From the NCBI GenBank assembly GCA_944739405.2, contig OX123205.2, positions 37,220,475-37,284,474 on the forward strand: a stretch of DNA of 64,000 bases, read 5' to 3'. The translations under genes and the position numbers were made by a program. The first letter of the stretch is position 1; every line of letters starts with the position of its first letter. The DNA comes from Euclidia mi (lineage: Eukaryota; Arthropoda; Insecta; Lepidoptera; Erebidae). Under the pieces are notes generated by a model. It searched no databases and was not told the origin of the DNA. It saw nothing but the letters and a program-made list of their open reading frames with translations. Below are positions 33,181-45,289 of the stretch, in pieces.

Positions 33181-33296
33181 CAGTATCTCTATCACACGTT
33201 TTTAGTAATAATTCGGCAATAGGCGCAAAAAGTGGGTGTAGCAATATACCTCTGCCTACCTCTTCGGAGACATAGGCGTGAGACTATGTATGTATG
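33181..33296 (+). repeat. SINE shared-tail fragment
   Basis: 'ggcaataggcgcaaaaagtg', 'cctctgcctacctcttcgg' and 'taggcgtgagactatgtatg' represent a 5'-truncated SINE of types A-D. Confidence 0.6.
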
Positions 33297-33385
33297 TATG
33301 TAGTAATGATATTAGATAGCTTTCAAGAAAATGCTGACTACCTCTTTATCTGTGCTGTTTAATTATTTGAGAATCAGAATGGTCA

Positions 33386-33423
33386 ACGTGTCACGCCGCC
33401 TACGCGTAGGCGGCGTGACACGT
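33386..33423. repeat. Perfect 38-bp palindrome
   Basis: ACGTGTCACGCCGCCTACG is followed immediately by its exact reverse complement, with centre ACGCGT and no spacer. It is CG-rich in an AT-rich setting. No other copy seen. Confidence 0.9.
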
Positions 33424-34139
33424 ACGGCCGCGCCGTTTTTTTCAAACAGAAATTCCTTTTTAAATCTTTACGAAGATGAGACGATGAAAAGAGAATTTCT
33501 TGCCTGATTCTTCTTACGAGGCTCTACTTTCTGAACAGATATTCTTTTTCAATGTTCAATTATGTAATTATACATTTAAAGTTACTTTTTTATTTTAATT
33601 TGTATGACTTTCTGACGTGTCCAAAAATTTAAAAAAAAAATATGGAAATAAACATATTTGAGTTTGAGTTAACTATACCTACATAAAGATTTAAAAATAA
33701 TACCTTACTAATACTATGCAAAAAATAACATTTACATACAAGAACTTATGTGAAAATTACAAACTGCGGGCTTTCTTTTAAAATCTGATACGTCACTTTT
33801 CACCAACACATTCATGAAAACATATTTCACCAAAATTTTTATTTATCACGTAAATATGTCAGTTGAACAAGATTGAGCTAAAACATTGTTCCCTATATTT
33901 TAAACCAAGGACTGGGGTACGTTGAACTATAGAGTTCACGGCACTTCTGCTATAAGCTAGCACTCTTTTGTACAGCGATTGAATATATCGAGGCCACCGA
34001 GATATTAGCTAGAAGAAAATCTTTTAAGCTGAAGACTCACTGCTCAACTCGAAAATACTTTGCGTTTTTAAAACGAGAATTACGTTAAAGCTAGAAAATA
34101 ATGCAATTTTTTCTGGTCTTTATTGCAATTTTAGTATTA
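33424..34139. other. AT-rich spacer
   Basis: Nothing recognised except short A/T runs. Confidence 0.4.
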
Positions 34140-34577
34140 AAAAGGCAGTAATAGCCTAGTGGAGAAACCAACAGACTGCTATACAGAAGGCAATAGGCTC
34201 AAAAACGCAGCATACACCGCTGACTTTTCGAAAATGTTAATCACTTGCACTGTGCCTCGGAGATCACGGTAAGACAATTCTAACTGTCGTGAAGGGCCTT
34301 GACAGTACGCTTGAATAATGCCAACACTGATTTTTTTTAATTTTATTTATAGACTCACGCTTGTATTATCCCCGAAGAGGTAGGCAGAGGTGTAATATTA
34401 CACCCACATTTCGCCATGATTTTTTAGGTCCCACGTAATAGGGGGTGAACCTATTGCCGTACCGGGCACATTACCAGACTCCGTGCAAAACCCAATAACA
34501 ATTTGCCCGACCCGGGAATCGAACCCGAGACCTCCCAATCCCACGCGCACATTTATGCCGCGAGACCAACGAGGCAG
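34140..34577. mobile_element. SINE type G fragment, then SINE type B (minus)
   Basis: 34140-34310 is a plus type G SINE piece ('agtggagaaaccaacagact', 'cactgtgcctcggag'). 34345-34577 is a minus type B SINE with the same head as 6313-6572 ('cgcacatttatgccgcgaga'). Confidence 0.7.
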
Positions 34578-35210
34578 TCAACACTGATCTGAAACATGGT
34601 ATTTCATGATTATCCTTTTGGGTTGCGAAGGGTTGAAAAGCTAACATTCTGTCAAATCTAGTTGGAATAGAAAGTGGACTTGGATGGAGCTGGAAAATAC
34701 TTATGACAACACTTCGTTCTTTAAAGACGATATGAAAAATAAAATCTCTAGCTTTTCTTAATATTTTTCTTTCGCTTATGTGTACAAAGACCAAGATTTT
34801 CAATTTCTGTCTAGATAGAACTTTGTACCTAAGTGTAATATAATATTATATTGAAATCTAGATTTCCAGCTTACTAAGTAAAGTTAATAAACTGAGTTCT
34901 AGAAAATACTTAGTTAAGTAATGAAATATCTATGAAGTAAAATCTCTTTGCAGTTGCTGGCTGAATAGAAATATAATATTCTTTTTAAGAGGAAATTATA
35001 TTTTATTTGCGCGAACTTTATTTTTAATACTGAATAACTTTCATGAGCAACGATGTTACAAGAAAACGAATTGCTTTGATTTCACTTTTCAGAATGGAGA
35101 ATCTAAAATAAGCCAACCAAATATTTATTATGACTATTTATATACCAATATATTATTACGATAAGCTGTATTACATGAGTACTCATATAATTTTATATTG
35201 GTTTTATATA
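34578..35210. other. AT-rich spacer
   Basis: A 110-codon open frame on the minus strand (34471-34803) runs into the SINE and is not a recognisable protein. Nothing else. Confidence 0.4.
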
Positions 35211-35395
35211 TTATACTAGCTGACCCGGCAAACGTTGTTTTGCAATTTTTTTTTTTTTGAGATATAGATGTTGGCCGATTCTCATAGATACCGGATAAGC
35301 ACAAAAAAATTCATCAAAATCGGTCAAGCCGTTTCGGAGGAGTATGGCAACGAAAACTGTGACACGAGAATTTTATATATTACCTAGAAGATGAT
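35211..35395 (+). repeat. LINE-end repeat
   Basis: 'actagctgacccggcaaacg', 'catcaaaatcggtcaagccg' and 'acgagaattttatatatta'. A related end is at 40780-40920. Confidence 0.55.
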
Positions 35396-38179
35396 TATAA
35401 AAATATGTATAGGTACTTGTTTATGTACTTATTTATCTTAATTTATATTTATTTATATAATTAAATCTTAAGTATATTCTATTTATTACATAGGTATTAC
35501 ATAAAATCATTGCAGGCAACGACCTATTAGGATAAGGTTTTCTTTTAGTTTTTTTTCTCTGTACTTATTTTACGAATAAGTCGTGATATCTGTATCGTCA
35601 TTTGGGGTCACCAAATAAAATCAAGATTGATTTGAGGTGTAGCCTCAAATCAACAATAAGCCTGAGTGGTGACCTCGTTTTCACAGCCTGCATACTGTCA
35701 CTGTATTTATAAATCAATATGCACAGGTATACATACGTATATAGGTACAAAAAATAACTATGTATGTTGTGAAAATAAATGCTTTCTTATTATAATCTTA
35801 GTCTATGAGAAAATATGTCTATTAAAACAATCCTTTATATTTGATATTTCACTGCTATTTCTTTCAGAGATTTTATAATATTACTAGAGGCTGACCGCAT
35901 CTACGACGGCACATTATATTTAGATTGAAGTGACTGTTTCCACCCGATTCTGTGGAAATTACTGACATTAGAGCACCCCTACGGTCCCCAAAGAATAATG
36001 ATAAAGATAAAGATACATTTATTTGCTTTAAACATGTGTAGTATATACAGGATATATCCTTTACATAACTTGTTTTTTATTAGAGCGTGTATCAACATGT
36101 TTTTCCATGACGGCGTACAAATTTAATTATTATGATAAATATAAGAACTACAATGCAAGCAATTATATTAATTAATTCAAATATTAATAAAAGAAGAAAT
36201 ATTTCACATTGATAAATTCATTACTTTAATGGTAAACAATTAAAAAACTTAGGTAGTAAACTAGAAGCAAAAAAAAATGTCGGTTAATGAAATGTCATAA
36301 AAATATTAATAATAAAATCAAAAGTCATCAGTGCAATAATAATAAAATTAAAAAGTGTCGTCTAACAAGTCGTGAACTATGGCGATGCCTACTATAGTAA
36401 CACTTTTTTACTAACATTTCTTTAACCTTGTTCCTAAATATTTATAAATTTAAAGATTTATATTCTTTTGGGAGCTTATTATAAATTTTTGCCATACAAA
36501 ATATGCTGATATACCAAATTTCCACTTCTTGAAATTTTGGCATGTTTTGGACATGTTTGGACGTGCGTCGTCTGTTAGTCAGTAACGCAAGAATGTAATG
36601 TAGTCAGTCTTAAAGAAATTTTATGATCAGTCCGTCTGTCTGTATACTGACAAATAACGCTTATTAGCCTTTACTGCCTTTTTTCACTTATATTTGAGTA
36701 AAACAAAGGGATTATATGCAATACGGAACCATAATCTTACCATAGATAGACACACTTTTTCCAAATTACCAAAAAGATGTACATTAAAACAAATTCCCCA
36801 CATCACGAGGTAATGCGCCAAACGTCTAACTGACGTACATCAACCATTTTGAAGTTTGACATCAGCATTTGTTTAGAATACTTTGATGGAAAAATGAAAA
36901 AAACATGGACACATCTGCTCCGTGAATAGCAAGCTTTATAAATGATACTGGCTGGACAAAATCCGTCATTCTTAGAACATCTGCTTGATTTGTACGCATT
37001 TAAAAAATAACGCGTTTTCCAAATTTGAATTTTGACAAGCCAATTTCTTTTTTTGTAGAAATGATTTTATGGAAGAAGCCATTTATACAGTTATGGCAAA
37101 ACAAGCAAAAACGTCATTAATAACAGTGTTCTTTGTGTCCATTGATTGAATATTCCTTTTAAATAGTCTCCACAGACAGGATATACTACAAACGCGCGCT
37201 AATAAAAGACAATAAACTATTAAAAACCGATTTTATAAATATCTCCAGCTAACCTCTGATTAAATTCGTTGCGGGCTCCAACACAGTTTAAATTTTCAAA
37301 GACAAAACTTGATGTCTTCTTGTAATTGCTGCTGGCTACACAAGTACTGGGAATAGACAATTAGATATGGAACTGATGAAAATACAGCCTTACTTTAAGC
37401 TATTTTCAGTTATGATTTTTGGATTTCCTTCTCAAAGTTCTCAAATATTTTAACTAAGATTCATAAGATACATTACTTAGGTACACACTTCTAACTCAAC
37501 CGCTTCTTTTCGCTTTAGAGACGTCATCATGAATAAACCATAGAGACATCTGACGGTAAAACTAGAGGCGCTAAAAATCTATGAATCTATGAACATCTGC
37601 GAGACTATGAATTCGGACAAACAACTATGTGCGTAAGAAACAAATCCTAGATCACACAACTGTTTCGTAAAGCTGTTTTTTACTAAAATTATTCTAAAGT
37701 GTCGAGCTGATTTAAGCCTAACAATAACTTGAAGAAATATGATTTACTAGAAATAACAATTTTAGTTTATTTCATATATTTTGTGTATTATTTCAATGAA
37801 TAACAATGTTAGTTTCGTTTTGAATTTGGCTAAAATAATTTCTTAAAACTGACAGCACTTCATCATCACAGACAATAGAAGCATGTATATTAATAATACT
37901 TTTGTAAAATCGGTCTACGCGTTTGTTTCCTACAAAGCTACCTAAATATTCGCTCATCCCACTGTCCCTATCCCTTTTCCCATCCAGGCCTGCTGCGCAC
38001 TTGTGACTCCTCTGGTAGATCCGTCTGCTCGTTTGCTTCCTACCAAATAAAAAAATCACTCATAAAGGCCTAAATGGCGTTTGAAAGTTTGTATAAAAAT
38101 CCACTTTCTTTAAGCACTATTGCGGTAAATAGCTAGTTCTGTATAAAAAAACTCTTCTTCTTCTTTTAACTTTTCTGTG
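35396..38179. other. AT-rich stretch with minor repeat scraps
   Basis: Positions 36480-36600 hold a degraded LINE-end repeat ('ctgttagtcagtaacgcaag'). 37980-38050 is a minus fragment of repeat F ('cacttgtgactcctctggta', 'cgtctgctcgtttg'). No gene was recognised. Confidence 0.4.
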
Positions 38180-38924
38180 ACCGTGTAACTAACTCTGCTG
38201 TCGCAGTTTTCAGACCACCTGAAGGCCTGTGTCTTGTGCCCTGAGACAAGAACCAGGACCGACAGATTTACAAGCCTTCAGAAGCTTGGTAGCACTCACC
38301 TGGTAACACCCATCTAATTGGTGGCCTGTGCAAGCGTTGCTTTACTTAGGCGACGTATTACGAATGTCAAGCCAAGTCTCGCTATGAGCGCTGTAGTTAA
38401 TATATTTACTATACCTATTTATCTACAGAATATGAGTCAGACTTCTGTGTATACCGCCTAGGAACAGCGCGTACGATATTATACAGAAGCTGATTTATTA
38501 TACTGAATAATAAGCAGCGCTCAGTTTGATATACACACAAGTCTACTAGTTGAGATACCATATGTGTATAAGTATAGAAAAACAAAAGAAGAGAGCACAA
38601 GACAGAAGAGATGAAAACGCAAGGATTTTATATATTAAGACTAGAGGACCCGTGCTGCTCCACAGCATATTTTAATATTATAAAAAAGCTCTTACATATA
38701 GGTATGATGAGTAGGTACATTGTAGCCTTATATAATGAGTAAAAAGATGATATTCTTACCAAAAATATATATAGCACAAAACTTCTTTTCTCACAACATT
38801 GGCTTTGCGTTGCACCTTAGGTATCGTGAAATTTCCACCTTGGGATTACTGAATAGTTTGCCGCGCAAAAGGGATATATATAATATGTATAACAGAACAT
38901 TGACGAAAGAAAGTTCTTAAATAT
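38180..38924. other. Unassigned spacer with LINE-end scrap
   Basis: 38613-38645 is the tail 'acgcaaggattttatatatt', followed by the start of another copy ('ctagaggacccg'). The rest is unassigned. Confidence 0.35.
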
Positions 38925-39510
38925 GACTGTGCTGCCCTACCATTCTTTCCATTAGGACACTGTAATGTCCTTCGTCCAGGTGCCCAGAATATAGCAAGTT
39001 ATGAACAATTTCGCCAATATCATTGTCAGTAATCGTATTACTGTTTTCCAGGTGAACTCTGAATTGACACTCGGGATATAGCTCAACACTCTGAAGTTCA
39101 GTATGTCATGCGTACTGTCCATTGGCACCCATCACACGTTTGTAATCTGTTGCATTTGTAATGGTCTGGCCATATGCTTCGTCCCCAACAATGAAGTTAC
39201 TATATACCTACTTATTGACTATGTTATCAACAGTGGCCAAACGAATTTCATAATGTTTATTCTCACTTTTATATAAACAATAAGAAATTGCGCGGAATAA
39301 GCAATTACCGTCACCAAGAATGGAAATCACTTGAAAATAAAATTGTTGATGGTAGAATTATTCAAATCTGAACCCGTTACCACCCGTATTATTTTAACAG
39401 TAGGAGGACCATCCGGTACCAAATCTCCAACAGCGATTTGTCATTAACCAAGATTCTTTGTTCAAACTTTCTCTGAGCATTTTTCAATTTCCTATCAGGA
39501 ACCATCATTA
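38925..39510 (-). pseudogene. OTU-family cysteine protease domain, dead copy
   Basis: The minus-strand frame from 39336 reads FQVISILGDGNCLFRAISYC, then HYEIRLATVDNIVNK. After a stop come FIVGDEAYGQTI and DYKRVMGANGQYA. After a second stop come TELQSVELYPECQFRVHLEN, then NLLYSGHLDEGHYSVL. DGNC with Cys at 39301-39303 and GHYSV with His at 38965-38967 are the OTU nucleophile and C-terminal catalytic His. Both stops are in one frame, and the ~125-residue span equals a whole OTU fold. Upstream (39510-39340), shifted frames give RKLKNAQRKFEQRI and VGDLVPDGPPTVKIIRVVTG, probably its N-terminal part. OTU domains deubiquitinate proteins and also occur as cargo of insect transposons; which applies here is not shown. 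Confidence 0.75.
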
Positions 39511-39765
39511 TAATTGAAAACACAACTACTCACAAAAAATACGCTATTAAATCAGAAACTTAAGTAACTCACTTACGCTAAATTCACTTTTTTCTTTAAG
39601 TATCTGTCAATATTTTACTATAAAAATTAAAAATATAGAAAAACAACTTTTTTATAAGTAAGAAAATAGATTTTATTTCTGTTATCCAGCTAAATATGTC
39701 TGTGAGAAGCACGATTTTTTTTTTGTATGGGTTTGATTAATCCATCATAATTTAGAAATGTAATA
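39511..39765. other. AT-rich spacer
   Basis: Nothing recognised. Confidence 0.35.
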
Positions 39766-40075
39766 ATGACGTTTATAGTTCTGGTCGAAATTGTAGTTTT
39801 GGTAGGAATGGTAGCTTTGGTAGCAATCGTAAGTAACATTGCTACGAAAAGTACAATATATGGCAAAAATACAATTTCTACCAAAGCTACTATTCCTACC
39901 GAAAATACTATTCCTATCAAAACTACTATTCGTACTAACACTATCATATATACAATTTTTTTTAAACTACCATTTCTACCAAAAGCGCCGGTGCTGTCAA
40001 AAGTACCCACCTTCTCTCAAAACTACTATTCTTACCAAAGCTACAATTTCTACCATAACTACCACTTGTAATAAT
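39766..40075. repeat. Degenerate ~15-bp simple repeat in both orientations
   Basis: Words like TCTACCAAAGCTACTAT recur through 39880-40070. Their complements (GGTAGCTTTGGTAGC, GTAGTTTTGGTAGG) fill 39785-39830. Long open frames on both strands (about 100 codons each, I/T/P/K-rich) are products of the low complexity. Confidence 0.75.
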
Positions 40076-40639
40076 ATAATTATAATATATGACTTTAAGG
40101 CTGATCAAGAATATGTGACAATAGTACTATGATATTATATGACAATAGAACGGCTGTAATATGTTCCACATAAAAAAAAATTAAGATGCCCGAAGAAAGT
40201 CCGTAATTTAATAACACAAAAATATTCCTAACATAAAACGTAAGGAAAATTCCTCAACATCAGAGATCACTTCACCCAACATTAAGGGTTAACTGGTAAC
40301 ATTCTGGGAATATTACCTGCCATCAGCGAAAACTCACTTTAATGATAATTTGACCAACATCGCGTATATTTTACACATCACCACACTCACCCGTATGAAA
40401 GTAAGGCAAGGTCACCTTAAGGAGGCATAACAATTATTTTCCTGGCAGTTACCGCAAGAATCTTATTAGATGCCATAAAAATATTTTTGAATTAAGAACC
40501 GTCCATGTAGAGAGAAAACAATGGAATCTTAAGAAATTTATAGGAAAATATTGAAAAAAATAAGTTGAATGTCCACGCCTATCTCCCTTCAATCTTACCC
40601 AATTTAAATGAGCATACCATCGAATGAAAGAGCTCTTTT
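40076..40639. other. AT-rich spacer
   Basis: Nothing recognised. Confidence 0.4.
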
Positions 40640-41230
40640 CAGCGCGTGTTTTAGGCCTATAACGAAACGCCTAACTCAATGAGAAACAGATATATAGAAG
40701 CAGAAAGTCATTGACTACGGCTACGAAAACGTAAAAAATGTATGGGAGAAAACTGTTTTTGCATATAACTTGATGAATGTGCAAGTTAGGTAATTTCTAA
40801 TGCTTGATGACAAATCGATGCAGCGAGAGCTTTCATTTAAAAAAAATCATGCGAATCGGTTGGGTAGAACGGGCTGGCCGACTCGTATTATAAAACACAA
40901 ATTCTTTTAATATATAGATTATATCTATTTTTATGCGATTTTGAGATACATATTTGACATACGCTCCATACAAAATATGTCAAACATGTATAGAATCTTT
41001 AAATCCATGGATAGTTCGAATATTGAAACCGGCTGTTAACCGCTTTACTATCGTTTTACTACGAAATTCAATATTCGATCTATAGATAGATCTGTAGATT
41101 TTAGATTCGTTTTTTAGATAAGCTCCATACAAAATATGTCAAACACTAATCTCGAATCTTAAAATCCATGTATGGATCGAATATTGAAAATGGCCGTTAG
41201 TTTCTTAAGTCATCTACCTATATTGGCGTT
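40640..41230 (+). repeat. LINE-end repeat and a ~65-bp direct repeat
   Basis: 40640-40920 ends 'caaattcttttaatatatag', like other LINE ends. 'gctccatacaaaatatgtca' plus 'atcgaatattgaaa' then occurs at 40963-41028 and 41122-41190, about 160 bp apart. Confidence 0.5.
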
Positions 41231-41507
41231 CATATTCTTTAACGAAAAACTAATATTTACATTTACGTTAATGGATATTTAAATGTGCGTACGTAAATGC
41301 AATAATGCATACATGTCATGTAAAGCTATGTTCTATTTACATTATTTATATCACAATATAATTCAATAAACATTGTAGGCTATTTGAACAGGTGTGCGAA
41401 TCAGCTAATGACTCATTATTAAGAATATTACTATTCTGTTTATTTGCGGTACATTGAAACAGATACCACTCTGGGTATACTTATTCAATTATTTTAAAAA
41501 CATCTCT
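41231..41507. other. AT-rich spacer
   Basis: Nothing recognised. Confidence 0.35.
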
Positions 41508-42132
41508 TGGGCCCAATTCTCCTGGGCTTGATGTCGAGATTTTAGTATATTCGCAAAGATACATACTATCTAGATACTAAGATATAGCCCAGTGGTGTAC
41601 GTAACGGACTACCGAGACGACGGTCTCGGATAAATACAGTTTCGATAGAATGTCAGTGTCATACTTACGTCACTTTTTTTAAATTTACCCGTTTTGGCCG
41701 ATCCCGTGGGAATTTCGGGAAATCCCTTCTTAGTGCACCCCTACGGTCCCCAAGGAACATGCATGCCAAATTTCAGCTTCCTGTGCCTAATAGTTTCGGC
41801 TGTAGCGTGTCTGTCAGTCAGTCAGTAACGCAAGGATTTTATATATTAAGATAATATTTGAATGAAATTGCAACGAGATCGTAATTTTTTTTTTAAAGAC
41901 AACTCCCGCATTAGGACTGAATCCTGTGTCGCGGGGGACTTTACAAACATACAACTAACGGACACAATGCACACCCAATGTAATTCAAACAAGTGTCAAA
42001 ACATGTGTCAACGACGAACTGTTTATTTCAAATTAGTACGATGATAACATTAGGTTATCAGAATACCGCTTCTGAGTCAATTCAAAATATAATTTCAATG
42101 TCATATAAAAATAAGAGAATTAGGCCCCTAAA
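41508..42132 (-). mobile_element. MITE family E, copy 3, with nested insertions
   Basis: The outer ends GGGCCCAATTCTCCT (41510) and AGAGAATTAGGCCCC (42127) are those of MITE E. Inside, in order: a 50-bp type C SINE head (41583-41630), a LINE-end repeat (41686-41851) and a type E SINE piece (41892-41985). MITE E body sequence sits between and after them. Confidence 0.7.
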
Positions 42133-42133
42133 T

Positions 42134-42294
42134 CGTGGCTCAGGGATGACTTTACAAACATTATCAATAGACTGACACTAAGTACACCCAGTATAGAAAT
42201 GACAAACTGTGCATCACATAAAATGTTGCCTCATGTGGGGATGGAACCCTCATCGGACAACACTTTTGTGTGCTCGACAATTAGTTTCTTTTTT
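42134..42294 (-). repeat. SINE type E fragment
   Basis: 'cactaagtacacccagtata' to 'atggaaccctcatcggacaa' resembles the type E body and B box. Confidence 0.5.
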
Positions 42295-42545
42295 TAATAG
42301 AGTTGCGCCTGTATCCCCGAAGGGGTAGACAGAGGTGTAATATTACACCCACATTTCGCCATGAATTTTTAGATCCCACGTAATAAGGGGCGAGCCTATT
42401 GCCGTTACCGGGCACATCGCCAGACTCCATGCGGCTACTGAGAATTCAGAAAAATCCAGTAGCAACTTTGCCCGACCCGGGAATCGAACCCGGGACCTCC
42501 GATCATCAGTCGCATACGCTATCTACTGGACCACGGAGGCAGTCA
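42295..42545 (-). mobile_element. SINE type A, minus, near consensus
   Basis: Complete tail, body and head (reverse B box GGGAATCGAACCC, A box CCACTGGACCA-like). One of the best copies for defining the type A consensus. Confidence 0.85.
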
Positions 42546-42965
42546 TTGGTCATTATCGCTAAAGAGTCAATAGCTTTGAATATCGCTATCTCTTTGGCCG
42601 CAACCCGAGTGAGAAGGCAGTCGCTCTGTGGAAAAGCAAAGTGTGGTCAAACCTAGCTAGACTAGCAATCGAACGATGGGCTCCAAGGTGGAATTCTTGG
42701 ATGAAGATGATTATCATCACAAAGTTTGTGCTATAAACATGAAATTTGGACATTGAGGAAAATGTCTCCAGGTAGTAGAGCTTTGCTGATTTCAGCATGA
42801 ATGGGCCGGCTCGACCGGGGAAGTACTACCCTATCACAGAAAATCGACGTAAAGTAACAGTACCTAAACTGTTGCGTTTCGTTCGGTGAGTGAGAGTGCC
42901 GGAGGCCCTATACCCTTTCCTTCTCCCTCATCCCACTCCTCATCCTATCCCCTTTCCCAACCCCA
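42546..42965. repeat. LINE-end box and repeat F (minus)
   Basis: 42600-42710 matches 880-1020. 42780-42965 is repeat F in reverse ('ggctcgaccggggaagtact', 'tttcgttcggtgagtgagag', then a pyrimidine-rich run). Confidence 0.6.
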
Positions 42966-44043
42966 AAGGGATTTCCTCTTCCCCCCGGACCTCGACTACG
43001 AGTGGACGTCTACAAAAGTTTACGTTTTGTTTTATCTGATTAATTAAAACTAATTCATTCATAAAATCAGTGCAAGAAAACAGGCGTGCATAAGTCAACA
43101 AGAGTACGTGTTTACCGCCAACACACCGCATTGACGTTCTTCGTGTGCGCTTACTACTTCCGTGAGTGAGTGCCTGCTACATCTCTGGTGCGTAAACAAA
43201 ACAATTATTCCGTCTTGCTCGGCCGCACGCACACTAGCTCAACGGCCCGCGCCACGCTGACCGAACCACCACTAACTCATGCGATCCTGGTACCGCTGAA
43301 CATTTATTGTTGTAAAACCTTACACAACGGACAAAGTACATAGAAGAAAGAATAAATAAATAAAAAATCTCCAACCTGCCTGGATATTTATTGAATTTTC
43401 GCGCCATTGCACAAAGAAACTGTGGACTCCTGCTGTCAATTACTCGAATATTAGCATAGTAAATACTATGATATTAGCGCGCGTACCATAACACCCTTAC
43501 ATGCTTATGCGAACCTGGTACAAAGCAGCACAAGCCATACCATTGAATAAGAGGACACCATTCATTCATCGTTGGGATGGAGACTAAGATATTGTTTTAG
43601 AGCTACGAAGAATCATGCTCTCCTAGTAACTGGAGTGATTATACACCCTGTAATAATTTATAAATATCTTATTAAAGTTCGCATCAACAAATCACCACTG
43701 CATGTTTATGCGATCCTGGTATCACTTCTTGTATGCTGCTACAACACCTTCGGAAACATACATCATCGGTTGGTTACGTTTGGGGCCGGAACATATATGA
43801 CGGAAGATCCGTCGCGTTTTATCGGTCGCGTAACGCCAATACATACAAATGTATAGAAAAACGTTCAACCATTCACACCTGACCGATAATCCGTTAGTAC
43901 GTCGAGCGTACTAACGGATTATCCGTCGACGTCGCGCGCACCACGCACCACGTGAATTTTGACCTTTGAGTAAGGAATATAAATGGAGAGGGCAAATAGT
44001 AAGTACATATAGAAAAATTACATTATTCACACATATTATTTTA
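42966..44043 (+). other. Upstream region with repeated ATGCGATCCTGGTA boxes and a palindrome
   Basis: The box ATGCGA(T/A)CCTGGTA appears near 43279, 43507 and 43708, and again at 46806 close to the LINE ORF1. Sequence around 43690-43760 ('ccactgcatgtttatgcgat', 'tgctgctacaacacct') aligns with 46790-46850. This suggests diverged 5' UTR units of the same LINE. 43884-43923 is a palindrome, ATAATCCGTTAGTACG and its complement around TCGAG. No coding sequence recognised. Confidence 0.45.
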
Positions 44044-44125
44044 TATTTTTATAGACTCACGGCTGTATCCCCTTAGGGGTAGGCAGAGGTGTAATATTAC
44101 ACCCACATTTCGATATGATTTTTTT
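44044..44125 (-). repeat. SINE shared-tail fragment
   Basis: 'tatagactcacggctgtatc' to 'cacccacatttcgatatga' is the tail end of a type A-D SINE, truncated in the body. Confidence 0.6.
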
Positions 44126-45289
44126 TATACACATATATACGAAACCGACATAAAGCCACCAAACATAGTGTTGTCTCGTTTTGTCTTAGGGATATCTCTG
44201 AATATATAAAGAGATAGCCATAGTTTACTGAATAAATTAATCATGACGATATTTTATTAGAAATGTCATTCGTGCCACTATCGCTATATTTTTCGCCAAG
44301 GTTTGTGGTACATCTGCTGTGAAATCGTTGTCTATCGAACATAATAATTTTGTTTTTGTGCATAAATATGTCTAAAAATCCGATATTGGCTCTCAGAGAA
44401 TATTTTGTTACATGTTTCATACAAGGGTCGTCTTTCGCTTTGCCACGTTTGCCCACATTTGCATTATGGAATAAACTAATCTGGCAAAAGATTTAAACTA
44501 ACAAAGGTAACTTACTACAAAAATGTATTATTCTCCTCTAACCGGCTCCATATCGATATCGATTACATTCTGGAGAACAACCCAAATGGCAGCCATTTTA
44601 TTTGCCCAACGTTTCGTAGGTGTGCACGCTAATTTCGTAGGTGTGCACGCTAAATTCGTAGGTATTGGACATACCATATCCATGTCATTCCCAGATCGGT
44701 GATTTTAAGATCGTAAGATTCCAGGGCCGTCAGACCTTACTTATTTTTTCAGAAACGAAATGTGTAGAATAATGTAGTATTAGTATGTGCTATGAGTGTA
44801 CGCATATTTGCTAGCTTGGATCGAGGGCCAATTTTTGGGTATGAGGTGCTAAAGGTCCACGGGAACAATTTCCAAACATACCTATAGAGAAAACATTTTG
44901 TGTCTTACTCTGCAACTGTAGTCTGAAACCCCTTCTATATCATTTGTATAAGTTTTGTGAAAAACCGTAACCAAATCGTATTATCGTCTTTTATTTTTGA
45001 ATCTCCATACCTAAATAGGATATATATTCAAATAACGCTTGTTGGCTACTATAAAAAATCTTCGAAGTCCGACATATTTTTAATAGTCAAACTCGAATTA
45101 CAATATAAATAACTACTGGACTTCAGTGACTACATAACATCAGGGAACAAGAAAAATGATTAGGTAAAAGAATATGACAGTAAAATATTGAGCTGCCCTG
45201 AGTACGGCCCTGCACGAACAAACTTATATGTGTGCATAATAGCATAGTAAAAACAGAATAGTAGGTTAGCTAAGGCCGCTCGGCGAGTT
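44126..45289. other. AT-rich spacer
   Basis: A 71-codon minus frame (44241-44456) is open but unlike anything I know. A short scrap at 44880 ('cgggaacaatttcca') recalls MITE B. Nothing firm. Confidence 0.35.

Noticed and set aside
34471..34803. 110-codon minus-strand frame
   Set aside because: It runs into SINE type B sequence and shows no domain.
39690..40071. Open frames of ~100 codons on both strands
   Set aside because: Both come from the same low-complexity ~15-bp repeat.
44870..44915. Possible third MITE B copy
   Set aside because: Only 'cgggaacaatttcca' matches; no arms.
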